The translations under genes and the position numbers were made by a program. Below are positions 42,545 through 50,909 of a stretch of 64,000 nt of DNA, piece after piece. Within the stretch, counting starts at the first letter, position 1. Each line of letters begins with the position of its first letter. The stretch lies in the NCBI RefSeq assembly GCF_000714935.1, contig NZ_JMIR01000013.1, forward strand, positions 1-64,000. The letters are read 5' to 3'. The notes beneath the pieces are model-generated. The model did no database searches and was not told the origin of the DNA. It was given only the letters and a program-made list of their open reading frames with translations. Source of the stretch: Tumebacillus flagellatus (GTDB lineage Bacteria > Bacillota > Bacilli > Tumebacillales > Tumebacillaceae).

Positions 42545-44521
42545 TTAGCCTTCCAGCTCCATCCATTTATCCAAAAGCTCGTCAAGGCGTTGTTGCACGG
42601 ATTCTCGTTCGATAAAAAGGTCTTGCAGCTTCGCGGCGTCCGAGCTGTTCGCCGGGTCGGAGAGCTCGGCGTCAATGGCGGCGAGACGCGCTTCGTCTTC
42701 GGCGATGCCGGCTTCCAGTTTGGCTTTGACGTAGGGATCGATTCGTTTTTTCGAAGCCGGTGCAGGAGTTGACGCAGGAGTTGATGCGAGAGTCGAGGCC
42801 GGAGTTGCAGTCGCCGGCGGCTCTGGCGTTTTTTGCTCCCGAACGGCAGGTTCGGGTTGCGCGGCGGAAGCGAGCAACGCGAGGCGCTCGGCTCTTTTTT
42901 CCTTATAAAACTCGAAGTTGCCGAGGTAGTTGGTCAATTTCCCCTGCTCCAGCGCCCAGATGCGGTTCGCGAGGCGGTTAATCAGATAGCGGTCGTGCGA
43001 GATCACCAGCAGCGTGCCTGGGAATTCATCGAGCGCTTCCTCCAACGCCTCCCGCGAGTCGATGTCCAAGTGGTTCGTCGGCTCGTCAAGCAGCAGCAAG
43101 TTCGGTTTCAGATACGTCAGCAACGCCAAACGCAAGCGCGTCCACTCGCCCCCGGAGAGGCTCTTCACCGATTTGAACACATCCGGCCCGTAAAAAAGGA
43201 AACGGCTCAACTGCCCGCGCGCTTGCCCCTCTTCCATCGGAACCGCCGCTTCATCGCGGAAGTATTGCAACACCGTCTTGCTCTCGTCCTTGGGCGCGGC
43301 TTCTTGCGCGAGATACCCGACTTCAACACGAGAGCCGAGCTGCACGCGTCCCGCATCCGGTTCCAAATCGCCAAGCAACATCTTGAAGATCGTGCTCTTG
43401 CCCGCCCCGTTGTCGCCGATCAGGAACACCCGCTCCCCGTAGACGAGCAGTTCGGAAATCTCCGTGAACAGGCGGCGTTCGCCAAACGACTTGGTCACGC
43501 GCTCCAACTCCGCGACTTGCTTGCCGGAGCGGTCGTTTTGCTCCAGCTGCAAATCCATCGCTTTGCGCTCCAAGATCGGGCGCTTCAGTTTCTCCATGCG
43601 GTCGAGCGCTTTTTGCATCGAGGCCGCTTTGCGGTGGAAGCTGACGTTCTGCGGGTTCAACTTCGCCCATTCCCGCAAGCGTTTGATCGCTTCTTGCATC
43701 TTCTTGATCTTCTTCTGCTGCTCTTGGTAGGCGTTGAACTGGTTGAGCAGGTTCTCTTCCTTCTGCTTTTGATACTCCGAGTAGTTCGTGTGGTACGTGA
43801 ACGCTTCGCCGTCTTCGATCTCGATGATTTTGTTCGCCACTTTGTCGAGGAAGTAGCGGTCGTGCGAGATCACGACGACCGTCCCTTCGTAACTCTCCAA
43901 GTATTGCTCCAACCACTCGATCGCGTGCATGTCGAGATGGTTGGTCGGCTCGTCAAGCAAGAGCAGGTCGGGGCGTTCGATCAAGAGAGCGGAGAGGCCG
44001 ATTTTGGTTTTTTCCCCGCCGGAAAGCGAGCGGAACGGGCGGTGGAACTGCGCTTCCGGGATGCCAAGCCCGCGCGCGACGCGCTCGATGTGCGCTTCCA
44101 TCTCGTAGCCGCCGCCCTGCTCAAACACGTTGCGCAGGCGGTCATAATCCCGCAGGACTTTTTCCAACGTCGTTTCCGATTCGTAGACGTCCGGGCGCGT
44201 CATCTGTTCTTCGAGCACGCGCATCTTCGCCTGCGCCTCGCGAACACTCCCATACCCGCGGGCGAGCACGTCGTACACGGATGTCTCGTCTTGGTAATCG
44301 GGAATTTGGTCGAGGCAGCCGACTTTGGTGCCTTTGCGGATCGTGAACTGTCCGCCGTCCGGCTTGTGTTCTCCGGTCAGCATCTTGGCGATCGTCGTCT
44401 TGCCTTGACCGTTGCGGCCGATCAATCCGACGCGCTCGCCCGGCTTGATTTCAAACGTGATATCGGAAAGCACCAAGTTGGCGCCATAATACTTTTGAAC
44501 GTTCTGCATGCTGATGATCAT
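42545..44521 (-). CDS. ABC-F family ribosome-associated ATPase
   Basis: Soluble twin-ABC protein acting on the ribosome (translation factor or antibiotic protection), not a transporter. 658 aa from ATG 44521 (MIISMQNVQ), SD AGGAGG. ABC1 with GRNGQGKTT and LSGGEKTK; a long charged P-site-tRNA interaction linker (about 240-320, with KKIKKMQEAIKRLREWAK); ABC2 with GDNGAGKST and LSGGEWTR; both DEPTNHLD Walker B motifs. A Ser/Thr/Pro/Ala linker leads to a C-terminal coiled coil (about 575-658), as in Uup/YdiF/YfmR-like members. The gene is preceded by a small leader ORF and an intrinsic terminator, the layout of antibiotic-induced attenuation. Confidence 0.93.
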   Translation of the reverse strand: MIISMQNVQKYYGANLVLSDITFEIKPGERVGLIGRNGQGKTTIAKMLTGEHKPDGGQFTIRKGTKVGCLDQIPDYQDETSVYDVLARGYGSVREAQAKMRVLEEQMTRPDVYESETTLEKVLRDYDRLRNVFEQGGGYEMEAHIERVARGLGIPEAQFHRPFRSLSGGEKTKIGLSALLIERPDLLLLDEPTNHLDMHAIEWLEQYLESYEGTVVVISHDRYFLDKVANKIIEIEDGEAFTYHTNYSEYQKQKEENLLNQFNAYQEQQKKIKKMQEAIKRLREWAKLNPQNVSFHRKAASMQKALDRMEKLKRPILERKAMDLQLEQNDRSGKQVAELERVTKSFGERRLFTEISELLVYGERVFLIGDNGAGKSTIFKMLLGDLEPDAGRVQLGSRVEVGYLAQEAAPKDESKTVLQYFRDEAAVPMEEGQARGQLSRFLFYGPDVFKSVKSLSGGEWTRLRLALLTYLKPNLLLLDEPTNHLDIDSREALEEALDEFPGTLLVISHDRYLINRLANRIWALEQGKLTNYLGNFEFYKEKRAERLALLASAAQPEPAVREQKTPEPPATATPASTLASTPASTPAPASKKRIDPYVKAKLEAGIAEDEARLAAIDAELSDPANSSDAAKLQDLFIERESVQQRLDELLDKWMELEG

Positions 44522-44556
44522 TGTGAAGAGCCTCCTGTTTGGATGCTCCTGCCGAT

Positions 44557-44598
44557 GGAAAAAAACGAAAAGGGCTGCGGGAAAAGTCCCACAGCCCT
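44557..44598 (-). terminator. Attenuator hairpin in ABC-F leader
   Basis: Minus strand AGGGCTGTGGGA / TCCCGCAGCCCT-type stem (44598-44571, loop CTTT) followed by TTTCGTTTTTTT. It lies between the leader ORF stop (44632) and the ABC-F start (44521), so it can only act as a conditional terminator. Confidence 0.85.
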
Positions 44599-44631
44599 CA
44601 TCTGAAACGTCCGATGTGGTCCGAGCAGGAG

Positions 44632-44769
44632 TCATTTCGCGTGTTTGTCAACAACCGTATGGGGTAAAAAGGGCAGACGGGTCCCGTTAAAGGACAAATC
44701 ATGTGAAAATCCAAGGACCAAAGTTTCCCATCCTTGGAAACGGCTGTTGATCGCCACGTCGAAATGCAT
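44632..44769 (-). CDS. Leader peptide ORF (45 codons) upstream of ABC-F gene
   Basis: ATG 44769 with SD AAAGGTGGTG; it reads MHFDVAINSRFQGWETLVL and ends TVVDKHAK, TGA at 44634-44632. No similarity recognised. It is followed 34 nt later by the terminator hairpin. By analogy with vmlR/msr-type leaders, ribosome stalling in this ORF would change folding and let transcription continue into the ABC-F gene. The ORF contains an internal inverted repeat (44710-44738). Confidence 0.65.
   Translation of the reverse strand: MHFDVAINSRFQGWETLVLGFSHDLSFNGTRLPFLPHTVVDKHAK
44710..44738 (-). promoter_or_regulatory. Hairpin within the ABC-F leader ORF
   Basis: Inverted repeat TCCAAGGA (44738-44731) and TCCTTGGA (44717-44710), loop of 13 nt, inside the leader ORF. 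A ribosome stalled at about codons 11-20 would open it. It may be the upstream element of the attenuator. Confidence 0.5.
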
Positions 44770-44809
44770 CCTGCTCACCACCTTTCACGATACCTAGAAT
44801 TAGTTACGG

Positions 44810-45298
44810 TTAAGATACCACATTCTGGCTTTCTTTGGCAAGACGTTTGCCGGAAAACCACAGCCCGAGCACGGCGAGGTACAAGCCCCAGCGAATGCCT
44901 TTGTCCGCCAAATTATAGATGTAGTTCGCGCCAACCGGGTCGATGAAGTCGATCACGTATTGGTAGAACAAGCGGTCGTAGAGGTTGCCGAGCGCCCCGC
45001 CAAACATCAGTCCAAGCCCCAAGAGGAGCCAGATGTTGCGGTCGTGCGGGCCGCGGTAGATGAACCAGAGGATGGCGAGCCCCGCCAAGATCGAGATCAG
45101 CGCCAGCCAATCGGCGTGGCCGCTCCAGAGGCCGCCCGCCGCTCCGGGGTTGTGGTAGAGGGTCCAGTGGTACCAGCCGTCGAGTCCGACGACGCTGTTG
45201 CCAAGCGTCAAGGTGCTCTCTGCCCAGATCTTGGTGAGCCGGTCGAGGCCGAAGACGAGACTTGCGGTCAACCAGAAGAACAGGTAGCTTCCCTTCAC
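44810..45298 (-). CDS. lspA: Lipoprotein signal peptidase LspA
   Basis: Aspartic membrane protease that cleaves prolipoprotein signal peptides ahead of the lipidated Cys. 162 aa, four spans. Conserved YHNPGAAGG, GNLYDR (Asp108), VIDFID (Asp117) and NLADKGI (Asp132) contain the catalytic Asp pair. Two OppA-like and one ModA lipoprotein in this window are its likely clients. The usual neighbour rluD is absent. Start ATG 45298. Confidence 0.92.
   Translation of the reverse strand: MKGSYLFFWLTASLVFGLDRLTKIWAESTLTLGNSVVGLDGWYHWTLYHNPGAAGGLWSGHADWLALISILAGLAILWFIYRGPHDRNIWLLLGLGLMFGGALGNLYDRLFYQYVIDFIDPVGANYIYNLADKGIRWGLYLAVLGLWFSGKRLAKESQNVVS
44812..44841 (-). promoter_or_regulatory. Promoter for ABC-F leader
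   Basis: Minus strand TTGCCA (44841-44836), 18-nt spacer, TATCTT (44817-44812). It overlaps the 3' end of lspA. Confidence 0.45.
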
Positions 45299-45365
45299 GT
45301 GGAGACTCCCCCTCTCGGTTTTTGGGTGCGTGAAGATGCGTGTTGGTTATTTTTTGGGCAAAGGG

Positions 45366-45800
45366 TTAGAGGTGTTTGACCATCTTTACGTGCCAGATGC
45401 CCGCTTCGAGGAACGGTTCCGGCGAGAGAGTTTGGTAGCCGAGCTTTTCGTAAAATCCTTCCGCGTGCGTTTGCGCTTCCAGCACAAATTCGGTGTAGCC
45501 GAGTTCGCGGCCGATCTCTTCCAACTTGTTCATGACCGCGCGGCCGTAGCCGCCGGTGCGGGCTTGCTTGAGGACGGCGATGCGCTGCATCTTGCCGACG
45601 CCGTCTCCGTACGGGAGAATGCGTCCGGCTGCGACCGCTTCCCCACTTTCACTATATGCGACGACGTGCGTGGCGACCTGTTCATATTCGTCAACTTCGA
45701 GTTCCGGCGGCACCTGCTGTTCTTCGATGAACACTTCGGTGCGGATCGCCAGAGCTTGTTGGTATTGTTCGTCGGTGGTGACTTTCTCGACGGTGATCAT
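45366..45800 (-). CDS. GNAT-family N-acetyltransferase
   Basis: 144 aa from ATG 45800 (MITVEKVTTDEQ), SD GGAGG; the longer frame has no SD. Features are AIRTEVFIEEQQVPPELEVDE, then the acetyl-CoA loop KQARTGGYGRAVMNKLEEIGRELG (Q/RxxGxG/A) and AEGFYEKLGYQ. Resembles the ElaA/YitI-like group that acts on small or unknown substrates. Confidence 0.88.
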   Translation of the reverse strand: MITVEKVTTDEQYQQALAIRTEVFIEEQQVPPELEVDEYEQVATHVVAYSESGEAVAAGRILPYGDGVGKMQRIAVLKQARTGGYGRAVMNKLEEIGRELGYTEFVLEAQTHAEGFYEKLGYQTLSPEPFLEAGIWHVKMVKHL

Positions 45801-45964
45801 TGATGCATTCCTCCTCGGTGGTTCTCTGTACTTTCTTCGGAAGTCGAAGGGCAAAGTCCTGCTTTCCCGTGTTGCATAAAAAGGACTCCGGCAGACCATC
45901 CTTCCCTATGAAACAACTCTGGATGGAACCGCTCTGGTTCGCCTACGATGAGGAGGTTTTTTCG

Positions 45965-46510
45965 ATGCCGTTTGGAGCTCACGAAGCCCTCGAAGTGCAT
46001 GAGGTGTTGAACGAGAAAGTGTGCATGATCGATCATTTTGCGCAATACGAACAACAAGCCGGCGACCCGGCGCTCAAAGACATGATCCGCCGCCACCGTC
46101 AAGCAGCCCTGCGCCACTACAACGATCTGGTGTCTTACTCCCACGATTACGCGGGAGTCGTGCCCAACGAAGTGCAATTCTCGCAAGTGGCGTCTCCGAA
46201 TTCGATCCACTACGGCCTGCGCAACCCGAACCCGGTCGCGCCGGTCGCCGCGCCGACCGCACAGTTGTACGACGAGCAAATCTGCCGCGCCGTGCTGCTC
46301 TCTCACAAAAACTCCGCCAAAAACAACGTCGCCGCGTCTCTGGAATGCGCCGACCCGTACATCCGCCAAATGCTGATGAACGCGGCGAATTCGGCGAACT
46401 ACCATGCGTATGAAGTGTTTGAGTACATGAACCGGCTGGGGATGTACCAAGTGCCGACGATGCAGGGTCATACGGCGAAGACGATGCTGCACAGCTATCA
46501 GCAGTATTAA
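45965..46510 (+). CDS. CotF-like spore coat protein
   Basis: 181 aa from ATG 45965 (MPFGAHEALEVHEVLNEK), SD GAGGAGG; the frame extends upstream without SD. The Coat F domain is visible as the N-terminal EALEVHEVLNEKVCMIDHFAQYE and the later YDEQICRAVLLSHKNSAKNNVAASLECADPYIR, and ends NSANYHAYEVFEYMNRLGMYQVP. The ferritin-like helical pattern and His/Tyr content fit the family. Expected in the mother cell late in sporulation; no clear sigma-K promoter was seen. Confidence 0.88.
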   Translation: MPFGAHEALEVHEVLNEKVCMIDHFAQYEQQAGDPALKDMIRRHRQAALRHYNDLVSYSHDYAGVVPNEVQFSQVASPNSIHYGLRNPNPVAPVAAPTAQLYDEQICRAVLLSHKNSAKNNVAASLECADPYIRQMLMNAANSANYHAYEVFEYMNRLGMYQVPTMQGHTAKTMLHSYQQY

Positions 46511-46535
46511 GATCGGTACGAACATGCAGACCGAG

Positions 46536-46574
46536 AAAAAGTCGAACCCCTTCGCGGGGAGTCGGCTTTTTTTC
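46536..46574 (+). terminator. Intrinsic terminator after coat gene
   Basis: AAAAAGTCGAACCCC-TTCG-CGGGGAGTCGGCTTTTTTT: two-part stem with a UUCG loop and seven T. Confidence 0.85.
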
Positions 46575-46633
46575 GCGACTGCTTTTTCTGATCATCATAC
46601 AGGTTCGTTTCTTGCGATCGGTTTCTAGGCGTC

Positions 46634-46676
46634 AGAAAGTCGGCAGCCTGGCGGGGCTTCCGACTTTCTTGTTTAC
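46634..46676 (+). terminator. Second hairpin, diverged copy of the coat-gene terminator
   Basis: AGAAAGTCGG/CCGACTTTCT around CAGCCTGGCGGGGCTT, then TGTTT. It shares AAAGTCG...GGGG...CGACTTT with the hairpin 98 bp upstream and may be another tandem terminator duplication. A TATAAT at 46679-46684 directly follows and may serve the Uma2 gene, though without a good -35. Confidence 0.45.
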
Positions 46677-46727
46677 GGGTATAATGGGAATAACAGTTCT
46701 AGTTCTACGACAGGAGGGTGGTACGAA

Positions 46728-47315
46728 ATGTCTTCGCCTGAACTTCGTTTTCAACCGCCGGTGAGTTACGCGGACCTGTTAAGATTGCCGGAGGAAGAGC
46801 GCTGGGAGATTGTGAACGGCGTGCCGTATAACATGACGCCGGCTCCGACCCCGAGACACCAAGAAATTGTGCAAAACTTGTCCTTGGAATTTGGCAGTTA
46901 TCTCCGGGGGAAGTCTTGCCGAGTGTACCCGGCTCCGTTTGATGTGCGGTTACTCGCGGACGGGAAGAAGGACAGCGATGTCAGCACGGTCGTCCAACCC
47001 GACCTCTCCATCATCTGCGACCCCGAAAAAATCGACGACCGCGGCTGTCTTGGCGCTCCTGATCTCGTTGTGGAGGTCAGCTCCCCGAGCACGAGAAGAC
47101 GCGATAAAGTGGAAAAGCTCCGCCTCTATCGAAAAGCGGGCGTCCGTGAGTACTGGATCGTGGACCTCGACCTGCAAATCATCGAGCAGTACCTCTTCCA
47201 CGGAGACCCCGACCGCTTGCCAGAAATCAACGTCTATAGCTTGAAGGACAACGACACCATCCAGGTCAGCATTTTTGATGCCCTCGAAATCTCCCTCCAA
47301 GCCATCTTCCAATAA
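46728..47315 (+). CDS. Uma2-family protein (DUF820, PD-(D/E)XK nuclease fold)
   Basis: 195 aa, SD AGGAGG. The start is SYADLLRLPEEERWEIVNGVPYNM. The nuclease-fold core is PAPFDVRLL ... VVQPDLSIICDP ... GAPDLVVEVSSPSTRRRDKVEKLRLYRKAGVREYWIVD-like (Asp, ExK arrangement), with Glu and Lys of the active site present. The family is abundant in cyanobacteria and some Firmicutes, and its biological role is unknown. Single gene. Confidence 0.9.
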   Translation: MSSPELRFQPPVSYADLLRLPEEERWEIVNGVPYNMTPAPTPRHQEIVQNLSLEFGSYLRGKSCRVYPAPFDVRLLADGKKDSDVSTVVQPDLSIICDPEKIDDRGCLGAPDLVVEVSSPSTRRRDKVEKLRLYRKAGVREYWIVDLDLQIIEQYLFHGDPDRLPEINVYSLKDNDTIQVSIFDALEISLQAIFQ

Positions 47316-47318
47316 AAA

Positions 47319-47356
47319 CAAAAAAGCGTCCCCGCCGCGCAAGGCAGGGACGCTCC
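47319..47356. terminator. Bidirectional terminator between Uma2 gene and fixX
   Basis: Stem AGCGTCCC/GGGACGCT around CGCCGCGCAAGGCA. Strong T-run on the minus strand (TTTTTTGTTTTT), weaker CCTTTCTTTC on the plus strand. Confidence 0.8.
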
Positions 47357-47374
47357 TTTCTTTCACTCACTCGA

Positions 47375-47650
47375 TCAACCGAACTTATACGTAATCCCGT
47401 ACCCGCCCTTCGGATACACCCACTCGATGTTGTACGTCGGGCAACCGATGCGGCAGGTGCCGCACTCGATGCAGTTCTCAAACGCCACATGCGTCTCTAA
47501 GTCCCGCCACGAGTACACATCGGCCGGGCAGAAATCGTTGCACTCCTTGGTCTCGCAGTTGGCGCAGACCTGCTGGTCTTTGATGATCAGGTGCGAGATG
47601 TCGTCTACCTTGTAGCGGATCATGAACAGCTTTTCCTCGATCGTGCTCAT
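47375..47650 (-). CDS. fixX: Ferredoxin-like protein FixX
   Basis: 91 aa from ATG 47650 (MSTIEEKLFM), SD GGAGGG. Ferredoxin part of the Fix/EtfABCX bifurcating complex. Cys motifs CANCETKECNDFCPADVY and CIECGTCRIGCP give ligands for Fe-S clusters; the end WVYPKGGYGITYKFG is the classic FixX tail. It overlaps the fixC stop by four bases (ATGA). Confidence 0.94.
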   Translation of the reverse strand: MSTIEEKLFMIRYKVDDISHLIIKDQQVCANCETKECNDFCPADVYSWRDLETHVAFENCIECGTCRIGCPTYNIEWVYPKGGYGITYKFG

Positions 47651-48948
47651 CCGTTGATCGCCCTCCATCCTTTCCAACCCAGCTTCACGAGATCCCACGT
47701 GCCGCCGGCTGTTTTCTTCATGTGGTCGATGGCAAACCGCTGCTTCTCCGCTTTGGTCTTCCCGTCGACGCTGAGCATCTCGAACGCCGCCGTGTTGATC
47801 GCTTGCGGCAGAGCGCTGAACAACAGCTTCGGATCGATTTCGTTCAGCAACCCGTGCAGGCCTTGGTACTTTTTCAAATCTTTGCGAATGAACGATTCGG
47901 CTACCTTTCGATCATATGCAGAGAGCATCGAGCGGTTGAACACTCCCGCCGCTTTCGCTCCCACCGCCGCTTCTCCGGCGAACTTGCCGGACGTCATCGC
48001 GAGGTTCGTCCCTTCACGGTGCACGAAGTTGACCAACTGCGCCGCGTCGCCGCAGATCATCCAGCCGTCGCCGGAGAGCGGAGGAACGGCTTTCAGCCCG
48101 CCTTCCGGAATCAAGTGCCCCGCGTACTCCTTGGTCTCGCCGCCCTGGATCAGCTTGCGAATCGCCGGGTGCTGCTTGACTTCTTCCAGCAGATGATACG
48201 GCTTCACGCGCGATTTTTTCAAGTCGGACACCATCACGCCGATGCCAAGCGAAATCGATTCTTTGTTTGTGTACAAAAACCCAAGCCCCGTCATCCCGCC
48301 TGACGTTTCGCCCACAAACTCGATCGTCGCCCCTTCGTTGTCCTCCAGCCCGAAGCGGTCGAGAATCTTCTCCTTCGGCAAGAAGATCTGCTCCTTGACC
48401 GCCAGCGACACCTGATCCGGCTGCCACTCGCGGTGCACGCCGAGCTGCTTGCCGAGCAGCGAGTTCACGCCGTCCGCGATGATCGTCACATCGGCGTAGA
48501 GATCGCCCGCTTCGCGGTCTGTGCGCACGCCGACCACGCGGTCGCCCTCGCGGATCAATTCCACCGCTACCGTCTCGTAGACGGGAATCGCGCCCGCTTC
48601 CACCGCTTTGTTCGCAAACCACTGGTCAAAGTTGACGCGCATCCCCGTCCAGCAATTGTGCGGTTCCTTGAATCCTTCGTTGCGGTGCCCCAGTTTGGTC
48701 ACCGATTCCTTGCCCATGATCCAGAGGTTTTGCTCGACGATCTGCCGCTCCAGCGGTGCCTCTTTCCAAAACTCCGGGATGATGTCTTCCAACTGCTTGC
48801 GGTACAGCACGCCGCCGAATAAGTTTTTGGCACCCGGAAACTCGCCGCGCTCCAACATCACGACCGAAAGTCCGGCTTTGGCCATCGTCAGCGCCGCCGC
48901 CGCTCCCGCAGGACCGGCTCCGACGACGATCGCATCGAATTTCTGCAT
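47647..48948 (-). CDS. fixC: FAD-dependent oxidoreductase FixC (ETF-quinone oxidoreductase like)
   Basis: Passes electrons from the ETF pair to quinone with FixX. 433 aa. FAD motif VVGAGPAGAAAALTMAKAG, MLERGEFPGAKN, then GDAAQLVNFVHREGTNLAMTSGKFAGEA. A TM-like segment is absent; membrane contact is through an amphipathic loop (family knowledge). Third gene of fixABCX, 2 nt after fixB. Confidence 0.94.
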   Translation of the reverse strand: MQKFDAIVVGAGPAGAAAALTMAKAGLSVVMLERGEFPGAKNLFGGVLYRKQLEDIIPEFWKEAPLERQIVEQNLWIMGKESVTKLGHRNEGFKEPHNCWTGMRVNFDQWFANKAVEAGAIPVYETVAVELIREGDRVVGVRTDREAGDLYADVTIIADGVNSLLGKQLGVHREWQPDQVSLAVKEQIFLPKEKILDRFGLEDNEGATIEFVGETSGGMTGLGFLYTNKESISLGIGVMVSDLKKSRVKPYHLLEEVKQHPAIRKLIQGGETKEYAGHLIPEGGLKAVPPLSGDGWMICGDAAQLVNFVHREGTNLAMTSGKFAGEAAVGAKAAGVFNRSMLSAYDRKVAESFIRKDLKKYQGLHGLLNEIDPKLLFSALPQAINTAAFEMLSVDGKTKAEKQRFAIDHMKKTAGGTWDLVKLGWKGWRAING

Positions 48949-48950
48949 CT

Positions 48951-50057
48951 CTACTTCCTCCCCTCGACAGCCTCGACCGCCACTACAGGCTCGACAGCCG
49001 CCGCGCTTCCTTGCACCCGTTTCTGCCGCACCGCTTCCGTGATCGCCGGAATGATCTGGAACAGGTCGCCCGCGATCCCGTAGTTGGCGACTTTAAAAAT
49101 CGGCGCGTTCGCGTCGCGGTTGATCGCCACGATCACGTCGGAGTTCTGCATGCCGACCAGATGCTGCACCGCACCGGAAATGCCGACGGCGAAGTACAAT
49201 TTCGGGCGCACCGTGTACCCCGTCTGCCCCACTTGGTGTTCATGCCCGATCCAGCCTGCATCGACCGCCGCGCGGGACGCCCCGACGACACCGCCCAGCG
49301 CATCGGCGAGCTCTTGGAGCAATTTGAACGGCTCCGGCCCGCCAAGCCCTCGACCGCCCGCCACGATGATCTCCGCTTCTTCCAGATTCAACGTCTCCGT
49401 CGCTTCGATGAAGTTCAAAACCTGCGCCGCAATTTCGTCCTCGCTCATCTGGTTGGGCACCGCGATGATCTTGCCTTGGCGCGCCGTGTCGCGCGGCAGG
49501 GCTTCAAAAACGCCGCTTCTTGCCGTCGCCATCTGCGGGCGGTACTGTTTGCAGAGGATGGTCGCGAGCATTTTTTCCGAAAACGCCGGGCGGGACGCCA
49601 GCAAGAGGCGGCTCGGATGCGGTTCCACGTCGAGAATCGTGCAATCGGCCGTCAAGCCCGTCGGCAAGTGTGTGGCGATCGCTCCGGCGAGGTCGCGCCC
49701 CGTCGCCGTCGCGCCGAACAGCACGATCTCCGGCTTCACGTCTTCAATCGTTTGCAAGCACACACGGCTGTACGGACGCGTGCGGTAGTCTTGGAGCTCC
49801 GGCGCGTCGCAGTAGTAGACGCGGTCCGCTCCGTAGTAGACCGCTTCTTCCGCCAGCCCGTAGATGTCGTGCCCGAGCACCAACGCGATCAAGTCGGTAT
49901 CGAGTTTGTCGGCGAGTTTGCGCCCTTCGCCCAGCAGCTGCCAAGAGACGTTTTTGGCAACGCCGGCGCGCTGCTCCACCACGATCATCACGCCGCGATA
50001 GGCGGACCAGTCCGGCATGTCGGCCGCTTGCGGCCCTTTCGCTTTTTCCTCCGCCAT
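48951..50057 (-). CDS. fixB: Electron transfer flavoprotein alpha subunit FixB
   Basis: 368 aa. N-terminal Rossmann-like half (VMIVVEQRAGVAKNVSWQLLGEGRKLAD) and C-terminal FAD domain with VAGGRGLGGPEPFKLLQELADALGG, SRAAVDAGWIGHEHQVGQTG and the signature YFAVGISGAVQHLVGMQNSDVIVAINRD. The second half holds the FAD that delivers electrons to FixC. Acidic Ala-rich tail. SD present, 3 nt behind fixA. Confidence 0.95.
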   Translation of the reverse strand: MAEEKAKGPQAADMPDWSAYRGVMIVVEQRAGVAKNVSWQLLGEGRKLADKLDTDLIALVLGHDIYGLAEEAVYYGADRVYYCDAPELQDYRTRPYSRVCLQTIEDVKPEIVLFGATATGRDLAGAIATHLPTGLTADCTILDVEPHPSRLLLASRPAFSEKMLATILCKQYRPQMATARSGVFEALPRDTARQGKIIAVPNQMSEDEIAAQVLNFIEATETLNLEEAEIIVAGGRGLGGPEPFKLLQELADALGGVVGASRAAVDAGWIGHEHQVGQTGYTVRPKLYFAVGISGAVQHLVGMQNSDVIVAINRDANAPIFKVANYGIAGDLFQIIPAITEAVRQKRVQGSAAAVEPVVAVEAVEGRK

Positions 50058-50060
50058 GAG

Positions 50061-50909
50061 TTACGCCTCCTCTTGCGCCGTCCAGCCAAAACGCTGGGGC
50101 AATTCGGTTTGCCACAGTTTTTCCAAGAGCGCCGTCGCAGCGCCCGTTGCACTTTCGTTCGGGAGCATCTCGGTGTTGACTTGCTTTTGCTCCGGAACCC
50201 ACGTCTTCGAGACGATCGTCGGCGAGCCTTTCAGCCCGATCTTGGCGCGCTCAAGGCCCGGGAAGTCGGCTGTCGTCCAGATGATCGGCTTGTATGTAGC
50301 CGCTCGCAGCATCCCCGGCATCGGAGCCCGGCGGACTTTGTTCATCTCTTTGAGCGCCGTGATCAAGACCGGCATCGACGTTTGCACCACTTCCACCCCG
50401 TCTTCCAAGAGGCGGTGCACGGTGATGCGGCGGGTTTCCAGATCGATGCCTTCGACTTTGTAAACATAGGTCAATTGCTCCAAGTCCAGTCGGCAGGCGA
50501 TGCCCGGCCCTACTTGCCCGGTGTCGCCGTCCAGCGTCTGCTTGCCGCAGAACACGATGTCGACCGGCCCGATCTCCGCCGCCACTTTGGCGATGGTCAA
50601 GCCCAGCACATAGGAAGTCGCCAGCGTGTCCGCTCCGGCAAACCCGCGGTCGGTGACAAGCACCGCTTCATCCGCGCCAAGCGAGATGCACTGTTTCAGC
50701 GATTTCTCCGCCGGCGGCGGGCCCATGCAGACGACGGTGATGCGCGCGCCGTACTGCTCTTTGATGCGCAGGGCTTCTTCCAGCCCGTGCATGTCGTAAA
50801 AATTGGCGATCGCCGGCACCCCTTGACGGATCAGCGTGTTCGTCTTAGGGTCGATGCGAATCTCCCGGGAATCGGGTACTTGTTTGACACAAACCACGAT
50901 GTGCAACAT
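50061..50909 (-). CDS. fixA: Electron transfer flavoprotein beta subunit FixA
   Basis: 282 aa from ATG 50909 (MLHIVVCVKQVPDS), SD GAGGGGG; the longer frame adds 5 aa. ETF-beta domain with the bifurcating-type features VCMGPPPAEKSLKQCISLGADEAVLVTDRGFAGADT and CGKQTLDGDTGQVGPGIA. In FixAB complexes this subunit holds the bifurcating FAD and oxidises NADH. First gene of fixABCX, divergent from the XRE-TPR receptor. Electron bifurcation here would give reduced ferredoxin or flavodoxin; no nitrogenase genes are in the window. Confidence 0.95.
   Translation of the reverse strand: MLHIVVCVKQVPDSREIRIDPKTNTLIRQGVPAIANFYDMHGLEEALRIKEQYGARITVVCMGPPPAEKSLKQCISLGADEAVLVTDRGFAGADTLATSYVLGLTIAKVAAEIGPVDIVFCGKQTLDGDTGQVGPGIACRLDLEQLTYVYKVEGIDLETRRITVHRLLEDGVEVVQTSMPVLITALKEMNKVRRAPMPGMLRAATYKPIIWTTADFPGLERAKIGLKGSPTIVSKTWVPEQKQVNTEMLPNESATGAATALLEKLWQTELPQRFGWTAQEEA

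Noticed and set aside
47375-50909. Nitrogen-fixation locus suggested by fixABCX
   Set aside because: No nif genes in the window; fixABCX also occurs in non-diazotrophs as a general bifurcating ETF.
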